From Bacillota bacterium (GTDB lineage: Bacteria > Bacillota > Sulfobacillia > DUSP01 > JBFMCS01): a stretch of 64,000 nt of DNA. Below the pieces are notes generated by a model. That model was not told the DNA's origin. It made no database searches and was given only the letters and a program-made list of their open reading frames with translations. Below are positions 52,766 through 62,495 of the stretch, piece by piece; positions within the stretch are counted from its first letter, which is position 1, and every line of letters begins with the position of its first letter. Where the stretch lies: positions 1 to 64,000 of the forward strand of contig JBFMCS010000047.1 of the NCBI GenBank assembly GCA_040754315.1, in the 5' to 3' direction. The position numbers and the translations under genes are program-made.

Positions 52766-54094
52766 TTACTTGACTGCGCCCATGACCGCCTTCTCGAAGA
52801 TGTCCAAGCCCTCGTCAAGCAGGGACTCCTCGATGGTAAGGGGCGGCAGGAAGCGCACCACGTTGTCGAGGATGCCGGCCTTCATCACAATGAGCCCGGC
52901 AGCGGTACAGTTGGCGATGACCGACGCAGAGGTCTCCTTCGCGGGCTCCTTCGTGACCGGATCCTTTACGAACTCCACGGCCCACATGGCTCCCATTCCC
53001 CGGACGTCTCCCATGACCGGGAACCGGTCCTTCAAGGCATGGAGCCTATCCCCTATTCTCGAACCCATGGCTGCCGCCCTAGACACTAGGTCCTGCTCCC
53101 TGATCATCCCAAGCACTGCCATAGCGGCGGCGCACGCCAGCGGGTTCCCGCCGTAGGTGCCGCCTATGCCGCCAGCGTGCACTGCGTCCATGTACTCGGC
53201 CTTGGAGACCACCGCGGATAGCGGCAGCCCCGCAGCTATGCTCTTAGCCATTGTCACCATGTCTGGCACCACTTTGTAGTTCTCAATAGCCAGCATCTTC
53301 CCGGTCCTGCCGAAACCTGACTGGATCTCGTCATCCACGTAGATGATGCCATACCTGTCGCAAATCTCCCTGAGTCCCTGTATGAACTCGGCAGGCGGGA
53401 TGATAAAGCCTCCCTCTCCCTGCACGGGCTCGGCGATCATGCACGCAACGTTCTCCGTCCCGATGTCCACGTTGAGGGCCTTATCGATGTAACTCAGGCA
53501 CTCCATGTTACAGCCTGGGTAGGAGTGACCGAAGTGGCAGCGGTAGCAGTAGGCGTAGGGAACCCGGTACACCTCAGGGGCGAAGGGACCAAAGCCCCAC
53601 TTGTAGGGTTTCACCTTGCTGGTGAGAGCCATAGCCAGGAGGGTGCGCCCGTGAAAGGCGTTCTCAAAGGTGACTACTGCCTGGCGCTGCCTGGCCTTGC
53701 GGGCTATCTTGATGGCGTTCTCAACCGCCTCGGCTCCGCTGTTGGCCAGCATGGCCTTCTTGGGGAAATCACCAGGGCAGATGCCGGTGACCTCCCTGGC
53801 GACATTAACGTATCCCTCGTACATTACCACGTGGAAGCAGGTGTGAAGGAACTTCTCTGCCTGGTCCTTTACCGCCTTGACCACCGGGGGCGGGCAGCTG
53901 CCAACGTTGAGCACGCCAATGCCCCCGGCGAAGTCGATGAATTCATTCCCGTCCACATCCGTAAGGAGGGCACCCGACGCCTTCTCGGCAAAGAGCGGCG
54001 TCACGTTGAACACGCCATCGGGAACGTACTTCCTCCGCTCCTCCATCAGCCTCTGGCTCTTGGGCCCTGGAACGTTTCCTTTGACCCTGCTCAC
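52766..54094 (-). CDS. Class III aminotransferase (4-aminobutyrate aminotransferase-like)
   Basis: A PLP-dependent omega-aminotransferase, 442 residues. Family features are NSGAEAVENAIKIAR, AFHGRT, DDEIQSGFGRTG and the PLP lysine in VTMAKSIAAGLPL. A cysteine-rich insertion YCYRCHFGHSYPGCNMEC (about residues 185-202) is seen in a clostridial/archaeal subgroup. Its product would be an aldehyde, which the downstream aldehyde:ferredoxin oxidoreductase partner could oxidise; the two genes overlap by 4 nt. Substrate could be 4-aminobutyrate, 5-aminovalerate or another terminal amine. Confidence 0.88.
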   Translation of the reverse strand: MSRVKGNVPGPKSQRLMEERRKYVPDGVFNVTPLFAEKASGALLTDVDGNEFIDFAGGIGVLNVGSCPPPVVKAVKDQAEKFLHTCFHVVMYEGYVNVAREVTGICPGDFPKKAMLANSGAEAVENAIKIARKARQRQAVVTFENAFHGRTLLAMALTSKVKPYKWGFGPFAPEVYRVPYAYCYRCHFGHSYPGCNMECLSYIDKALNVDIGTENVACMIAEPVQGEGGFIIPPAEFIQGLREICDRYGIIYVDDEIQSGFGRTGKMLAIENYKVVPDMVTMAKSIAAGLPLSAVVSKAEYMDAVHAGGIGGTYGGNPLACAAAMAVLGMIREQDLVSRAAAMGSRIGDRLHALKDRFPVMGDVRGMGAMWAVEFVKDPVTKEPAKETSASVIANCTAAGLIVMKAGILDNVVRFLPPLTIEESLLDEGLDIFEKAVMGAVK

Positions 54095-55938
54095 TGCACA
54101 TCTCCTCCTGTGAGTAGTCCTAGTTCCGACAGCTTCTCGCGGGTGGGCACCCCATCCTCACTCCAATTTCGCGCCTCATAGTACTGGGAGAGCATCTCTC
54201 CCAGGTGAGGCAGGCACTGGGCGGCCCCGCCGGTCCCCCTGCGATGCGTGAGGATCCTGGGGGGCAGGGTGTCATCCTTCCGCGTGATTCCCAAGGACAC
54301 GTTGTAGGCCCGTTTCAGGTTATAGAGCCGCTCACCGGTGCCGAGGATCTCAGGCACATCCGTATCCCAGCCGGTCACGGCATTCAGCCAGCGGCAGATG
54401 TGGCCGGGTTTCACCCCGCCGTAAAGGAGGAACTTGCAGATCTTCAACGAGTCCATGACGCTCATGAGGTCCTGAGCCTTGGCGACCAGGGCTCCCTTGC
54501 CCTCGCTGGAGAACCGGTCCATGACAGCGTCAACCCCAATATCGGGCATGACCACGGACTTCTCGAAGGCGTAGCTGAAACCCTGGAGGTGGCAGGCACC
54601 CCTGTTGGCCGTAGCATATCCCGGAGCCAGGCTTACGAAGGCCCTGGGGTCATGGGCCGGGAGGTCCATCCCCTTGACATGGATGGCGAACTCCTCACCT
54701 CCCACGCTCTTTGCGGCCTCCACTATGCCCATGGAGAGTACGGCACCGAAACCCCGGCCCAGGGCGATGTCCTCCACCAAGCGCACCAGGGCCTGGCCGT
54801 CCCCCCACCTGACGTCGTACCCGATTTCCTCCCGTGTTACAAGCCCCTTTTCAAAGGCCTCCATTGTGAAGGCTACCAGGCTCCCTGTGGAGATGGTATC
54901 TATGCCGTAGCGGTTGGCCAGGTCATTGGCCTTGCAGATGGCATGGAGGTCATCCACCAGGCAGTTGGCTCCCATCATCCCGAGGGTCTCGTACTCGGGT
55001 CCTGCGGCGTCCACCGGGGCGTAGGGGCCTTCGGAGATCCTCACCTTCCGGCCACATCCGATGATGCATGAGCCACAGTAGTAGCGTCCCGTGAGGATTG
55101 TGGCGGCCATCCTCTCCCCGGATATCTTGCCGGCGCCCTCGGGCCAGCTCCCCTGGGCCCAGTTCTTGATGGGGAGGTCCCCTATGGCCTCGGTTGGCAC
55201 CACGATGCCAGCGGTTCCCAGGTCATGCAGGCGTTTGGTGCTCTCCCTGATGCCCTTGGCCATCTCTTTGATGGATTCGGAAAGCGCGCCAGGGTCGGCC
55301 ACGGGTACGTTTCTAGCACCCACCACCGCAATGGCCTTGAGCCGCTTGGAGCCCATGACTGCACCTAGGCCCCCCCTGGCTGCCACCCTGGCCTCCTTGC
55401 CGTCATGGAAGACACCGGCTACTCGAATCATCCTTTCACCCGAGGGGCCGATGACAGCAGCTACCGAGCCCGGGTGTTCCCTCTCCAGCTCGTGGTGGGC
55501 CTCAAAGGTGTCCAGGCCCCACAGCCCCTTGGCGTCCCTGATCTCGGCGCCACCAGCGGTCACTGCAAGGTAGACAGGGCGCTCAGAGGCGCCCGTGACC
55601 AGGATCCCGTCATAGCCGGCCTTTTTCAGCGCGGCACCCCAGGTGCCCCCCGCATCAGACTCACCCCAGATCCCGGTAAGGGGCGATTTCGAAGCCACGC
55701 AGTGCCTCCCAGAGCAGGGCACCTTGGTTCCCACCAAGGGGCCCGTTGTGAAGGCCAGCAGGTTGGAGGGACCGAGGGGGTCTGTCCCTGGCCCCGTCTC
55801 AGCTGTGAGGAAGTGGGCGGCAAGCCCGGACCCCCCAAGGTACTTCCTGGTGGTCTCCGGTGAGACGGGTTCATCACTGACCCTTCCCTCCGTGAGGTCT
55901 ACCCTGAGAACCCTTCCCCAGAATCCGTAGTTTGACAT
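54091..55938 (-). CDS. aor: Aldehyde:ferredoxin oxidoreductase (tungsten/molybdenum)
   Basis: Oxidises aldehydes to acids with ferredoxin as acceptor, using a bis-pterin tungsten or molybdenum cofactor. The N-terminal pterin-binding domain has GFWGRVLRVDL and KYLGGSGLAA; the [4Fe-4S] ligands lie in CGSCIIGCGRK, with a later cysteine in MMGANCLVDD. About 615 residues is typical. ATG 55938 is best spaced from GGGAGAG. It is coupled to the aminotransferase, suggesting an amine-to-aldehyde-to-acid route with reduced ferredoxin as a product. Confidence 0.94.
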   Translation of the reverse strand: MSNYGFWGRVLRVDLTEGRVSDEPVSPETTRKYLGGSGLAAHFLTAETGPGTDPLGPSNLLAFTTGPLVGTKVPCSGRHCVASKSPLTGIWGESDAGGTWGAALKKAGYDGILVTGASERPVYLAVTAGGAEIRDAKGLWGLDTFEAHHELEREHPGSVAAVIGPSGERMIRVAGVFHDGKEARVAARGGLGAVMGSKRLKAIAVVGARNVPVADPGALSESIKEMAKGIRESTKRLHDLGTAGIVVPTEAIGDLPIKNWAQGSWPEGAGKISGERMAATILTGRYYCGSCIIGCGRKVRISEGPYAPVDAAGPEYETLGMMGANCLVDDLHAICKANDLANRYGIDTISTGSLVAFTMEAFEKGLVTREEIGYDVRWGDGQALVRLVEDIALGRGFGAVLSMGIVEAAKSVGGEEFAIHVKGMDLPAHDPRAFVSLAPGYATANRGACHLQGFSYAFEKSVVMPDIGVDAVMDRFSSEGKGALVAKAQDLMSVMDSLKICKFLLYGGVKPGHICRWLNAVTGWDTDVPEILGTGERLYNLKRAYNVSLGITRKDDTLPPRILTHRRGTGGAAQCLPHLGEMLSQYYEARNWSEDGVPTREKLSELGLLTGGDVQ

Positions 55939-55988
55939 AGACATCACTCTCCCATCGTTGTCCTCGCAGGTCCGCCTGGCGCGGGGCG

Positions 55989-56531
55989 CTAGAACAGGAA
56001 TGAAGGCGGCGTGACAACCGTCAGCACCACCGCTTTAGTCTTGCCCGGGTTGATCCACCCGTGAGGAACTGAACTGGAGTGGCTTATGCTGTCCCCCTCT
56101 TCCAGGAGGTACTCATCGCCTCCCAGGATGTACAGGAGCTGCCCCTCCAGGATGTAGTTGAACTCCTCACCATGGTGGGTGTAGAGGGCGCCGCTTTGAC
56201 TCTTGGGGTGATGGATTGCCACGATAGGTTCCAGGACCCCATTGTCCTTGCCCATGAGAAGCTGGAGTTCGACTCCTTGGGCGTTGATCTTGACGCCCTG
56301 GCCCTTGCGGATGACGGGGTTCTCCAGCTCCTCCCTGTCCTCGAAGAGGCTGACCAGTTGGACTCCGTAGAAGTTGGCGAGTCTCCGGAGGTGACCCATG
56401 GTTATGTTGCTGAGGTCTCTCTCGACCTTGCTCAAAAAGGCCACGGAGAGTCCTGTGGCCTGGGAGACTTCTTGAAGACTCAGCCCGCGGGCCTGCCGCA
56501 GGTTTCTCAGGGACTTGCCAATCTCGACCAC
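55989..56531 (-). CDS. XRE-cupin transcriptional regulator
   Basis: A 180-residue regulator with an N-terminal XRE helix-turn-helix (LRQARGLSLQEVSQATGLSVAFLSKVERDLSN) and a C-terminal cupin sensor domain (about residues 105-180; HHGEEFNYILEGQ and EGDSISHSSSVPHGW, with metal-type histidines and glutamate). Such PuuR/ClgR-like proteins control amine or amino acid catabolism. It lies 50 nt upstream of aor on the same strand and probably governs the aor-aminotransferase genes. The 226-nt gap upstream (56532-56757) shows no gene or clear promoter. Confidence 0.9.
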   Translation of the reverse strand: MVEIGKSLRNLRQARGLSLQEVSQATGLSVAFLSKVERDLSNITMGHLRRLANFYGVQLVSLFEDREELENPVIRKGQGVKINAQGVELQLLMGKDNGVLEPIVAIHHPKSQSGALYTHHGEEFNYILEGQLLYILGGDEYLLEEGDSISHSSSVPHGWINPGKTKAVVLTVVTPPSFLF

Positions 56532-56757
56532 GTGGGAACCCCCGGGGTTTAATAAGTGGAAACCTACCTGTCATCTTCGCCGTGGGCGCCTGGATTCCTT
56601 TCTCCCTGGGAAAAATGAAAAGCCCAGATTTTCCTCTCGGCTAAAACTCGCACCCCGGATCCTGCGGGGGATAGCGCCCCTCGGTCCTGGCGCCAGACGA
56701 CAGGGCCCGCCCCTTCCCAGAAGCAGGCAGGCCCGAGGCTTGGCGGCATGGGTAGCG

Positions 56758-57018
56758 CTACCTTGGCTCAACTATGAACTTGATGGCGGTGCGCTCCTCT
56801 CCATCTATTTCGATATCGGTGAAGGCGGGAATACAGATGAGATCCATCCCGGCTGGCGCTACGAAGCCTCTGGCAATAGCCACTGCCTTCACTGCCTGGT
56901 TTACCGCCCCCGCTCCGATGGCCTGGACTTCGGCTCCTCCCTTCTCCCTAATGGCTCCGGCAAGGGCCCCTGCTACGGCATTGGGATTGGACTTGGATGA
57001 AACCTTTAGCATGTCCAA
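56758..57018 (-). CDS. spoVS: Stage V sporulation protein S
   Basis: An Alba-like small protein required for spore coat assembly and septation events in sporulating Bacillus and Clostridia. The 86 residues include the near-invariant AIGAGAVNQAVKAVAIARGFVAP and CIPAFTDIEIDGEERTAIKF (seen in two parts). TTG 57018 gives an N-terminus (MDMLKVSSKSNPN) that aligns with the 86-residue B. subtilis protein, so I prefer it to ATG 57012. Its presence suggests a sporeformer but is not proof, since some non-sporulating bacteria carry it. Confidence 0.95.
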   Translation of the reverse strand: MDMLKVSSKSNPNAVAGALAGAIREKGGAEVQAIGAGAVNQAVKAVAIARGFVAPAGMDLICIPAFTDIEIDGEERTAIKFIVEPR

Positions 57019-57127
57019 GTGTAACGACCCCCCGAGGGCAAAGACTTTGTCTAGTGCACAATTACATTGTACTGTTCTATCCCTCGATTGACAAGAATTA
57101 ATTGCCTAGTCTGACAAGTATCACCAG

Positions 57128-57916
57128 TCACGCATGCTCCCTGAAGGAAATCCTCCGGATGCCCCTGGCCATTCCACCAGATTCATCCACGTCCACCACA
57201 ACGGCGTTCAGCTGGCAAGGCCCGCGGGCCACCTCGAACTTCACAGGCATCTGGGACAGGAACTTCTCGAGCACCAGCTCGGGCCTCACGCCAATAACCG
57301 AGATCCACGGCCCTGTCATCCCCAGGTCAGTTATGAAGGCGGTGCCGCCGGGAAGTACCATCTCATCAGCGGTCTGCACGTGGGTATGGGTTCCCAGTAC
57401 TGCGCTGACCTTGCCATCCAGGTAGTGCCCCATGGCGATCTTCTCCGAGGTGGCCTCCGCGTGGAAGTCCAGCAGGACGATAGGGGTCACCTGCCTGAGG
57501 CGCCTGGCCTCCCCGGCCGCCCAGCGGAAGGGACACGCGAAGTGTATCCCGGTGAAGACGCGGCCGCTGGCGTTCATCACACCTACCTGCTGCCCTGTCC
57601 TGGCGGTGAACACGCCAGACCCTGAGCCCGGGGGCTCGCCGGGGTAGTTGGCTGGCCTGAGCAGTCTTGGCTCCTCATCTATGAACTGGAATACCTCTTT
57701 CTTGTCCCAGATGTGGTTCCCGCTGGTGATGACGTCCACGCCCATGCTGAGAAGCTCCTGGCACACCTCACGGGTGATGCCAACGCCTCCTGAGGCATTC
57801 TCCCCGTTGGCCACAACAAAATCAATGCCCTCGTTTTGCATGAGGGCATCCAGGTGGCGCCTGAGAAATGACCTCCCGGGGCGCCCTATTACGTCTCCTA
57901 CGGCCAGTATTCTCAT
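57128..57916 (-). CDS. ymdB: YmdB, metallophosphoesterase (cyclic nucleotide phosphodiesterase)
   Basis: A calcineurin-like phosphoesterase that hydrolyses 2',3'-cyclic nucleotides and affects biofilm and nanotube formation in Bacillus. The metal-binding motifs are AVGDVIGRPGR, VANGENASGG, SGNHIWDKKE, DFHAEATSEK and GTHTHVQTADE. Length 262 is typical. The rny-ymdB-spoVS order is conserved in Firmicutes; here an unknown gene is inserted between rny and ymdB. Confidence 0.95.
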   Translation of the reverse strand: MRILAVGDVIGRPGRSFLRRHLDALMQNEGIDFVVANGENASGGVGITREVCQELLSMGVDVITSGNHIWDKKEVFQFIDEEPRLLRPANYPGEPPGSGSGVFTARTGQQVGVMNASGRVFTGIHFACPFRWAAGEARRLRQVTPIVLLDFHAEATSEKIAMGHYLDGKVSAVLGTHTHVQTADEMVLPGGTAFITDLGMTGPWISVIGVRPELVLEKFLSQMPVKFEVARGPCQLNAVVVDVDESGGMARGIRRISFREHA

Positions 57917-57929
57917 GACAGTCCCCTTC

Positions 57930-58445
57930 CTACTTGTTGAAGACCAGCACCCGGCCTCCCTCCCGGAAGGCTATGAGGTTCTTCTCCTGGACTGTGTCCC
58001 TCAGGTCCTCCAGCATCTCCCCGATAATCTGTTCCTGCATGAGGAGGTCCTCCTCCAGGAGGGACTCATTGAAGTCAGCCACCAGGTGCCTTTTGAATCT
58101 GGAGCGGAGGATCTCAATCAGCAGGGATATCTCCTCCTGGGAAAGACTCTGCACGTCCCGGGTGACGGTGAGGACAGTTAGGTCGTCGTAGCTCTCCCTG
58201 GCGACATCTGCAGTTTCGATAGGCTTGTCCATCAAGTAGGTGTAGGCGTCCAGGGCCGAGCGGATGTGATCCTTCAGGCTGGTGAAGTCCTCCTCCTCCA
58301 GGAGGCGTGTTACCAGGAAGGTGAATTTCAGCGTCTGGCAGGCCGGGTCCAGCCTGACAGTCCCTAGCTCGGGGTAACGCACCAGCATGGAAATGAGCAA
58401 CCCCACACTCCTTGACATGCGGGCGTGTTCGTAGGGTTTATCCAC
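57930..58445 (-). CDS. Conserved-looking protein of unknown function between rny and ymdB
   Basis: A 171-residue soluble, mostly helical protein with alternating acidic and hydrophobic residues (for example LSQEEISLLIEILRSRFKRHL and EEDLLMQEQIIGEMLEDLRDTVQEKN). There is no signal peptide or membrane segment and no recognisable catalytic motif. It is co-directional with rny, 14 nt upstream of ymdB, so probably coupled to it. The rny terminator lies between it and rny. I do not recognise the family; a role in RNA metabolism or cell-envelope signalling would be only guilt by association. Confidence 0.75.
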   Translation of the reverse strand: MDKPYEHARMSRSVGLLISMLVRYPELGTVRLDPACQTLKFTFLVTRLLEEEDFTSLKDHIRSALDAYTYLMDKPIETADVARESYDDLTVLTVTRDVQSLSQEEISLLIEILRSRFKRHLVADFNESLLEEDLLMQEQIIGEMLEDLRDTVQEKNLIAFREGGRVLVFNK

Positions 58446-58522
58446 GTAGATTCACCTTCCCCTGGCATCGTTGAAGTGTCTATTCGCCGCTACTAGGTTG
58501 AATCCTCCTGATATGCTGGGAA

Positions 58523-58558
58523 AGGCCGCCGGCGGCCCTGAGGGCCCCACGGCGGCCT
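58523..58558 (-). terminator. Terminator of rny
   Basis: On the minus strand AGGCCGCCG (58558-58550) pairs with CGGCGGCCT (58531-58523), followed by TTTCCC. It starts 5 nt after the rny stop. The loop also contains GGGCCC repeats that could extend the fold. Confidence 0.75.
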
Positions 58559-58563
58559 AGCCA

Positions 58564-60171
58564 CTACTTCGCGTAGTCCACGGAACGGGTCTCCCGTATC
58601 ACTGTCACCTTGATCTGCCCTGGGTACTCTAGTTCATCCTCGACCTTCTTCACTATGTCCCTGGTAAGCCTTATGGCTTGCAGGTCATCGACCCTCTCAG
58701 GCTTCACCATGATGCGGATCTCGCGCCCCGCCTGGATGGCATAGGCCTTGTCCACCCCATCGAAGGAGTCGGCGATCTCCTCCAGCTTCTCCAGGCGCTT
58801 GATGTAGGCTTCCAGGGTTTCCCTGCGAGCCCCAGGTCTTGCAGCGGACACGGCATCGGCGGCCCCCACCAGGACAGCCTCCACGCTGTGCGCATCCACA
58901 TCCCCGTGATGGGCCTCCATGGCCCATATGATCTCCTTGGCTTCCCGGTACTTCTTCAGGAGCGTCACTCCGATGCTCACATGGGAGCCTTCCACCTCGT
59001 GATCCACGGCCTTCCCAATGTCGTGAAGCAAGCCGGCGCGTTTCGCTATAGTCGCGTCTAGGCCAAGCTCCGCTGCCATGGTTCCTGCCAGGTGGGCCAC
59101 CTCCACGGAGTGCTTGAGGACATTCTGCCCGTAACTTGAGCGGTACCGCAGCCTTCCCAGGAGCTTGATGATCTCGGGGTGCAGGTTGTGTACACCCACC
59201 TCGAAGGCAGCGTGCTCGCCCTCCTCCCGGATGCGCGCATCCACGTCCTTCTGGGCCTTTTCCACCATTTCCTCAATGCGGGCCGGGTGGATCCGGCCGT
59301 CCGCCACCAGCTTCTCCAGTGCCAACCGGGCCACTTCGCGCCTGACCGGGTCGAAACCGGAGAGTATGACTGCCTCCGGCGTGTCGTCTATGATGAGGTC
59401 GATGCCGGTAAGGGTCTCCAGGGCCCGGATGTTACGGCCCTCGCGGCCGATTATCCGGCCCTTCATCTCGTCATTGGGCAATTCCACTACCGACACTGTG
59501 GATTCAGCCACATGGTCCGCAGCACACCTCTGGATGGCCAGGGAGATGATCTCTCTCGCCCGCTTTTCCGCTTCCTCCCGGGCCTCAGCCTCGATGTCCC
59601 TGATCATGGCTGCGGCTTCAAGCCTGATCTCCTCTTCCACCTGGCCCAGGAGCAACCTGCGGGCATCCTCTGTGGTCATGCCAGATACCCTCTCCAGTTC
59701 CTGGAGCTGGCGTACCTTCAGGCCCTCAAGTTCCTCGCGGACCCGGTCCAGCTCCCTGTCCTTCCGGTTTACCGTCTCCTCTTTTCTTTCAATTGTCTCC
59801 GTCTTGCGGTCAAGAGTCTCTTCCTTCTGCACCAGGCGGCGTTCGAGCCTCTGGAGCTCAGATCTTCTCTCCCTGTTCTCACGCTCAACATCAGCCCTGA
59901 GCCGGTGAACCTCATCCTTTGCCTCCAGAACCGCCTCGCGCTTCTTCGCCTCGGCTTCCTTCTTGGCCTCTTCAATTATTCTCCGCGAGGCCTCCTCAGC
60001 CGAGGCGATCTTGGCCTCCCCCACGAACTTGCGGGAAAGATAGCCGGCCAGGATTCCTATTAAAAAAGCAATCAATGCAGTTAAGAAAGGAAAATCCGTG
60101 ATGGTCTTCACCCCCTTCTGAAGCAATCGAAAAAGGTCGAGCCGGAACGGACTCGACCTGCTCTTAGCCAC
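58564..60171 (-). CDS. rny: Ribonuclease Y
   Basis: The main membrane-anchored endoribonuclease initiating mRNA decay in Firmicutes. A membrane segment ([19 protein letters not shown]) lies at residues 28-46, then a long coiled coil (about 50-210), a KH RNA-binding domain ([15 protein letters not shown]), and an HD nuclease domain with [12 protein letters not shown]. The 535 residues are slightly long because of about 20 N-terminal residues before the membrane segment; GTG 60111 is a shorter alternative start. It has its own consensus promoter and terminator. Confidence 0.96.
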   Translation of the reverse strand: MAKSRSSPFRLDLFRLLQKGVKTITDFPFLTALIAFLIGILAGYLSRKFVGEAKIASAEEASRRIIEEAKKEAEAKKREAVLEAKDEVHRLRADVERENRERRSELQRLERRLVQKEETLDRKTETIERKEETVNRKDRELDRVREELEGLKVRQLQELERVSGMTTEDARRLLLGQVEEEIRLEAAAMIRDIEAEAREEAEKRAREIISLAIQRCAADHVAESTVSVVELPNDEMKGRIIGREGRNIRALETLTGIDLIIDDTPEAVILSGFDPVRREVARLALEKLVADGRIHPARIEEMVEKAQKDVDARIREEGEHAAFEVGVHNLHPEIIKLLGRLRYRSSYGQNVLKHSVEVAHLAGTMAAELGLDATIAKRAGLLHDIGKAVDHEVEGSHVSIGVTLLKKYREAKEIIWAMEAHHGDVDAHSVEAVLVGAADAVSAARPGARRETLEAYIKRLEKLEEIADSFDGVDKAYAIQAGREIRIMVKPERVDDLQAIRLTRDIVKKVEDELEYPGQIKVTVIRETRSVDYAK

Positions 60172-60298
60172 TTCACCTTATCTAGCCAATGCCAAGCAGG
60201 GCACCATGGGCAAACCCGCCAAGGCCAAGCTGAGAAACTGGCTGTCATCTATGATAACTGAAGTGGTAAGCTGCAGCACAATGTCCTTTCCCCTGTTC

Positions 60299-60327
60299 AT
60301 GATAGAGCTTTTGGTTTTCACTGTCAA
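60299..60327 (-). promoter_or_regulatory. Consensus promoter of rny
   Basis: On the minus strand a perfect TTGACA (60327-60322) is followed at exactly 17 nt by TATCAT (60304-60299), about 130 nt upstream of rny and just after recX. The 5' leader (60290-60172) has no open frame. This is one of the best sigma-A promoters in the window. Confidence 0.85.
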
Positions 60328-60337
60328 GGAAACCGCT

Positions 60338-60817
60338 TTAGTGGAGGTCCTCTCCCAGTACCTCCTCGAGGGCCCGGGCCACGCTCCCGGCGTCAAATCC
60401 CCTCCGCCCCAGGGCATCACCCAGCCGGCGCCGCGCCCTGTCCGGGGAAAGTCCATGGTACCTCCGGGCAAGCCCCCTGGCCGCCTCAAGGGCCAGGGCC
60501 CCATCATCGTCACCTAGCTCCTGGCACAGTGCCTCCTGGATAGTCTCGCCGGGTACCCCCTTGTCCCTGAGCTCCTGCGCCAGCCTTCCCCTTCCCAGAG
60601 GCTTGAAGTGGAGGCGCTCCCGGATCCACCATAGCGCAAAGGCCCGGTCATCCAGGCATCCACCCATGGTGAGGACGGCCAAGGCACCCTCCGCCTCCCC
60701 AGGGCCATACTTCTTTGTGAGATGTACCCGTATCTCCTGGGTGGAGCGTGGCCTCACCGCCAGGAGGCCCCTGGCGCACTCCAGCGGGTCCTGGCCCTTA
60801 CTCCTCGCCTTCGTCAC
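60338..60817 (-). CDS. recX: RecX, RecA modulator
   Basis: A 159-residue helical-repeat protein that binds and modulates RecA filaments. The sequence [23 protein letters not shown] and the paired helix repeats ([54 protein letters not shown]) are family-like. The gene overlaps the end of recA by 20 nt, so the modulator is translationally coupled to its target. Confidence 0.9.
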   Translation of the reverse strand: MTKARSKGQDPLECARGLLAVRPRSTQEIRVHLTKKYGPGEAEGALAVLTMGGCLDDRAFALWWIRERLHFKPLGRGRLAQELRDKGVPGETIQEALCQELGDDDGALALEAARGLARRYHGLSPDRARRRLGDALGRRGFDAGSVARALEEVLGEDLH

Positions 60818-61832
60818 TGTCCTGGTCTCCTGGCGATGCCGGGGCGGCCACCCCGGCCTTGCCCCGGACTTGCCCCTCTATTGCCTGGGCAATCTCGGCG
60901 TTCTCCGACAGGAATTCCTTGGCGTTCTCCCTCCCCTGGCCAAGCCGGGTATCATTATAGGAGTACCATGTGCCCAGTTTCGAGATGATGCCCAGATCCA
61001 GCGCCAGGTCTACCAGGCACCCCTCCCGGGAGATGCCCTTGCCGTAGACGATGTCAAACTCCGCCTGGCGGAAGGGCGGCGCCAGCTTGTTCTTCACTAC
61101 CTTAACCTTGGTGCGAGTACCGATGGTCTCAGAGCCTACCTTCAGTGCCTCTGCCTTCCGGACCTCCAACCTGACTGATGCGTAGAACTTCAAGGCGCGC
61201 CCGCCCGGGGTCACCTCGGGGTTCCCAAACATTACCCCTACCTTCTCCCGGATCTGGTTGATGAAGATGGCGGTGGTCTTTGACTTGCTGATGGCCCCCG
61301 TGAGCTTCCGCAGGGCCTGGGACATCAGCCGGGCCTGAAGGCCAACGTGGGAGTCCCCCATCTCCCCCTCCATTTCCGCTCGCGGGACCAGGGCCGCGAC
61401 GGAATCCACGACTATGACGTCCACCACGGCGCTTCTCACCAGTGCCTCGGCGATCTCCAGGGCCTGCTCGCCCGTATCAGGCTGGGATATCAAGAGCTCG
61501 TCGGTGTCAACACCCACCGCCCCAGCGTAGGCCGGATCCAGGGCGTGTTCCGCATCGATGAACGCCGCGATCCCCCCGGCCTTCTGAGCCTCAGATATGA
61601 TGTGCAGCGCCACGGTGGTCTTCCCAGATGCCTCAGGACCATATATCTCCACAACGCGCCCCCGTGGCACGCCCCCCACGCCCAGCGCCACATCGAGGGA
61701 GAGCGCCCCAGTGGGGATAACCTGGACATCATGGCCCCGGCTGGCACCCATCTTCATTATGGAGCCCTTGCCAAACTGCTTTTCTATATGGGCTAGGGTC
61801 GCTTCCAGGGTCTTTTCTTTGCTATCGCTCAC
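60798..61832 (-). CDS. recA: Recombinase RecA
   Basis: The strand-exchange recombinase and co-protease for LexA. The 344 residues include the conserved [12 protein letters not shown], Walker [10 protein letters not shown], Walker [15 protein letters not shown], the L2 loop [13 protein letters not shown] and an acidic tail (DSDEGEE). It overlaps thpR by 4 nt and recX by 20 nt. No LexA-like box is evident directly upstream, because the gene lies inside the cinA-thpR-recA run; regulation may act upstream of cinA. Confidence 0.98.
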   Translation of the reverse strand: MSDSKEKTLEATLAHIEKQFGKGSIMKMGASRGHDVQVIPTGALSLDVALGVGGVPRGRVVEIYGPEASGKTTVALHIISEAQKAGGIAAFIDAEHALDPAYAGAVGVDTDELLISQPDTGEQALEIAEALVRSAVVDVIVVDSVAALVPRAEMEGEMGDSHVGLQARLMSQALRKLTGAISKSKTTAIFINQIREKVGVMFGNPEVTPGGRALKFYASVRLEVRKAEALKVGSETIGTRTKVKVVKNKLAPPFRQAEFDIVYGKGISREGCLVDLALDLGIISKLGTWYSYNDTRLGQGRENAKEFLSENAEIAQAIEGQVRGKAGVAAPASPGDQDSDEGEE

Positions 61833-62443
61833 TCGACTACCTCCCTGGTTTGCTCCTTGGGACCATCCTCTCCTCCAGGCGCCAAGGCCACTTGGCCCAG
61901 CCTCCGGTAGACAGGGCCTCCGGGGCCAAGTATGCTCCGGAATAGGGTGACGCCCTCCACCTTCACCAGCGGGAACCTAAGAGTCTCCCGCTCCCTCAAT
62001 GCCCTCTCCAGCTCGGGCCCGGCGGGCCCGGGCTGTCGCCTCCCCAGGGTTAGGTGAGGGGAGAAGGGCCTGTCCTCCCTGGCAAAACCCAGCGGCGCCA
62101 CGGCGGCGTCAATCCTCGTGGCCAAGCGTACCAGGTCCTCCCTACCCTGATCCACACCAATCCACAACACCCTGGGCCGCCCGAGGCTGGGAAAGGCCCC
62201 CACTCCCTTTAGCCCTAAGCAAAAGGCCCGGGTCTCCCTGGCCGCCCCCTCCAGCGCCTCCAGCACCGAACCGCTCCTTTGTTCCTCAACGTCCCCCAGG
62301 AACTTGAGGGTTAGGTGAAGATTCTCCGGTTTGACCCAGCGGGTATCCCAGCCCAGGGGGCCGAGCGTCTCCAGGATGGCCTCCAGAGCCCGGCGGGTCT
62401 CCTGGGATATCTCCACTGCAGCGAAACACCTCACGTGGCCCAT
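61829..62443 (-). CDS. thpR: RNA 2',3'-cyclic phosphodiesterase (ThpR/LigT family)
   Basis: A two-histidine (2H) phosphoesterase acting on RNA with 2',3'-cyclic phosphate ends. The two catalytic motifs are HLTLKFLG and HLTLGRR. About 204 residues. ATG 62443 is used; GTG 62434 would give the most family-like N-terminus ([10 protein letters not shown]) but with a poorer ribosome binding site. The cinA-thpR-recA order is common in Clostridia. Confidence 0.92.
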   Translation of the reverse strand: MGHVRCFAAVEISQETRRALEAILETLGPLGWDTRWVKPENLHLTLKFLGDVEEQRSGSVLEALEGAARETRAFCLGLKGVGAFPSLGRPRVLWIGVDQGREDLVRLATRIDAAVAPLGFAREDRPFSPHLTLGRRQPGPAGPELERALRERETLRFPLVKVEGVTLFRSILGPGGPVYRRLGQVALAPGGEDGPKEQTREVVE

Positions 62444-62495
62444 AGCCCGTGAAAACACCTCTCCCTGTCAATGTCACCAGGATTTCGACACACCT

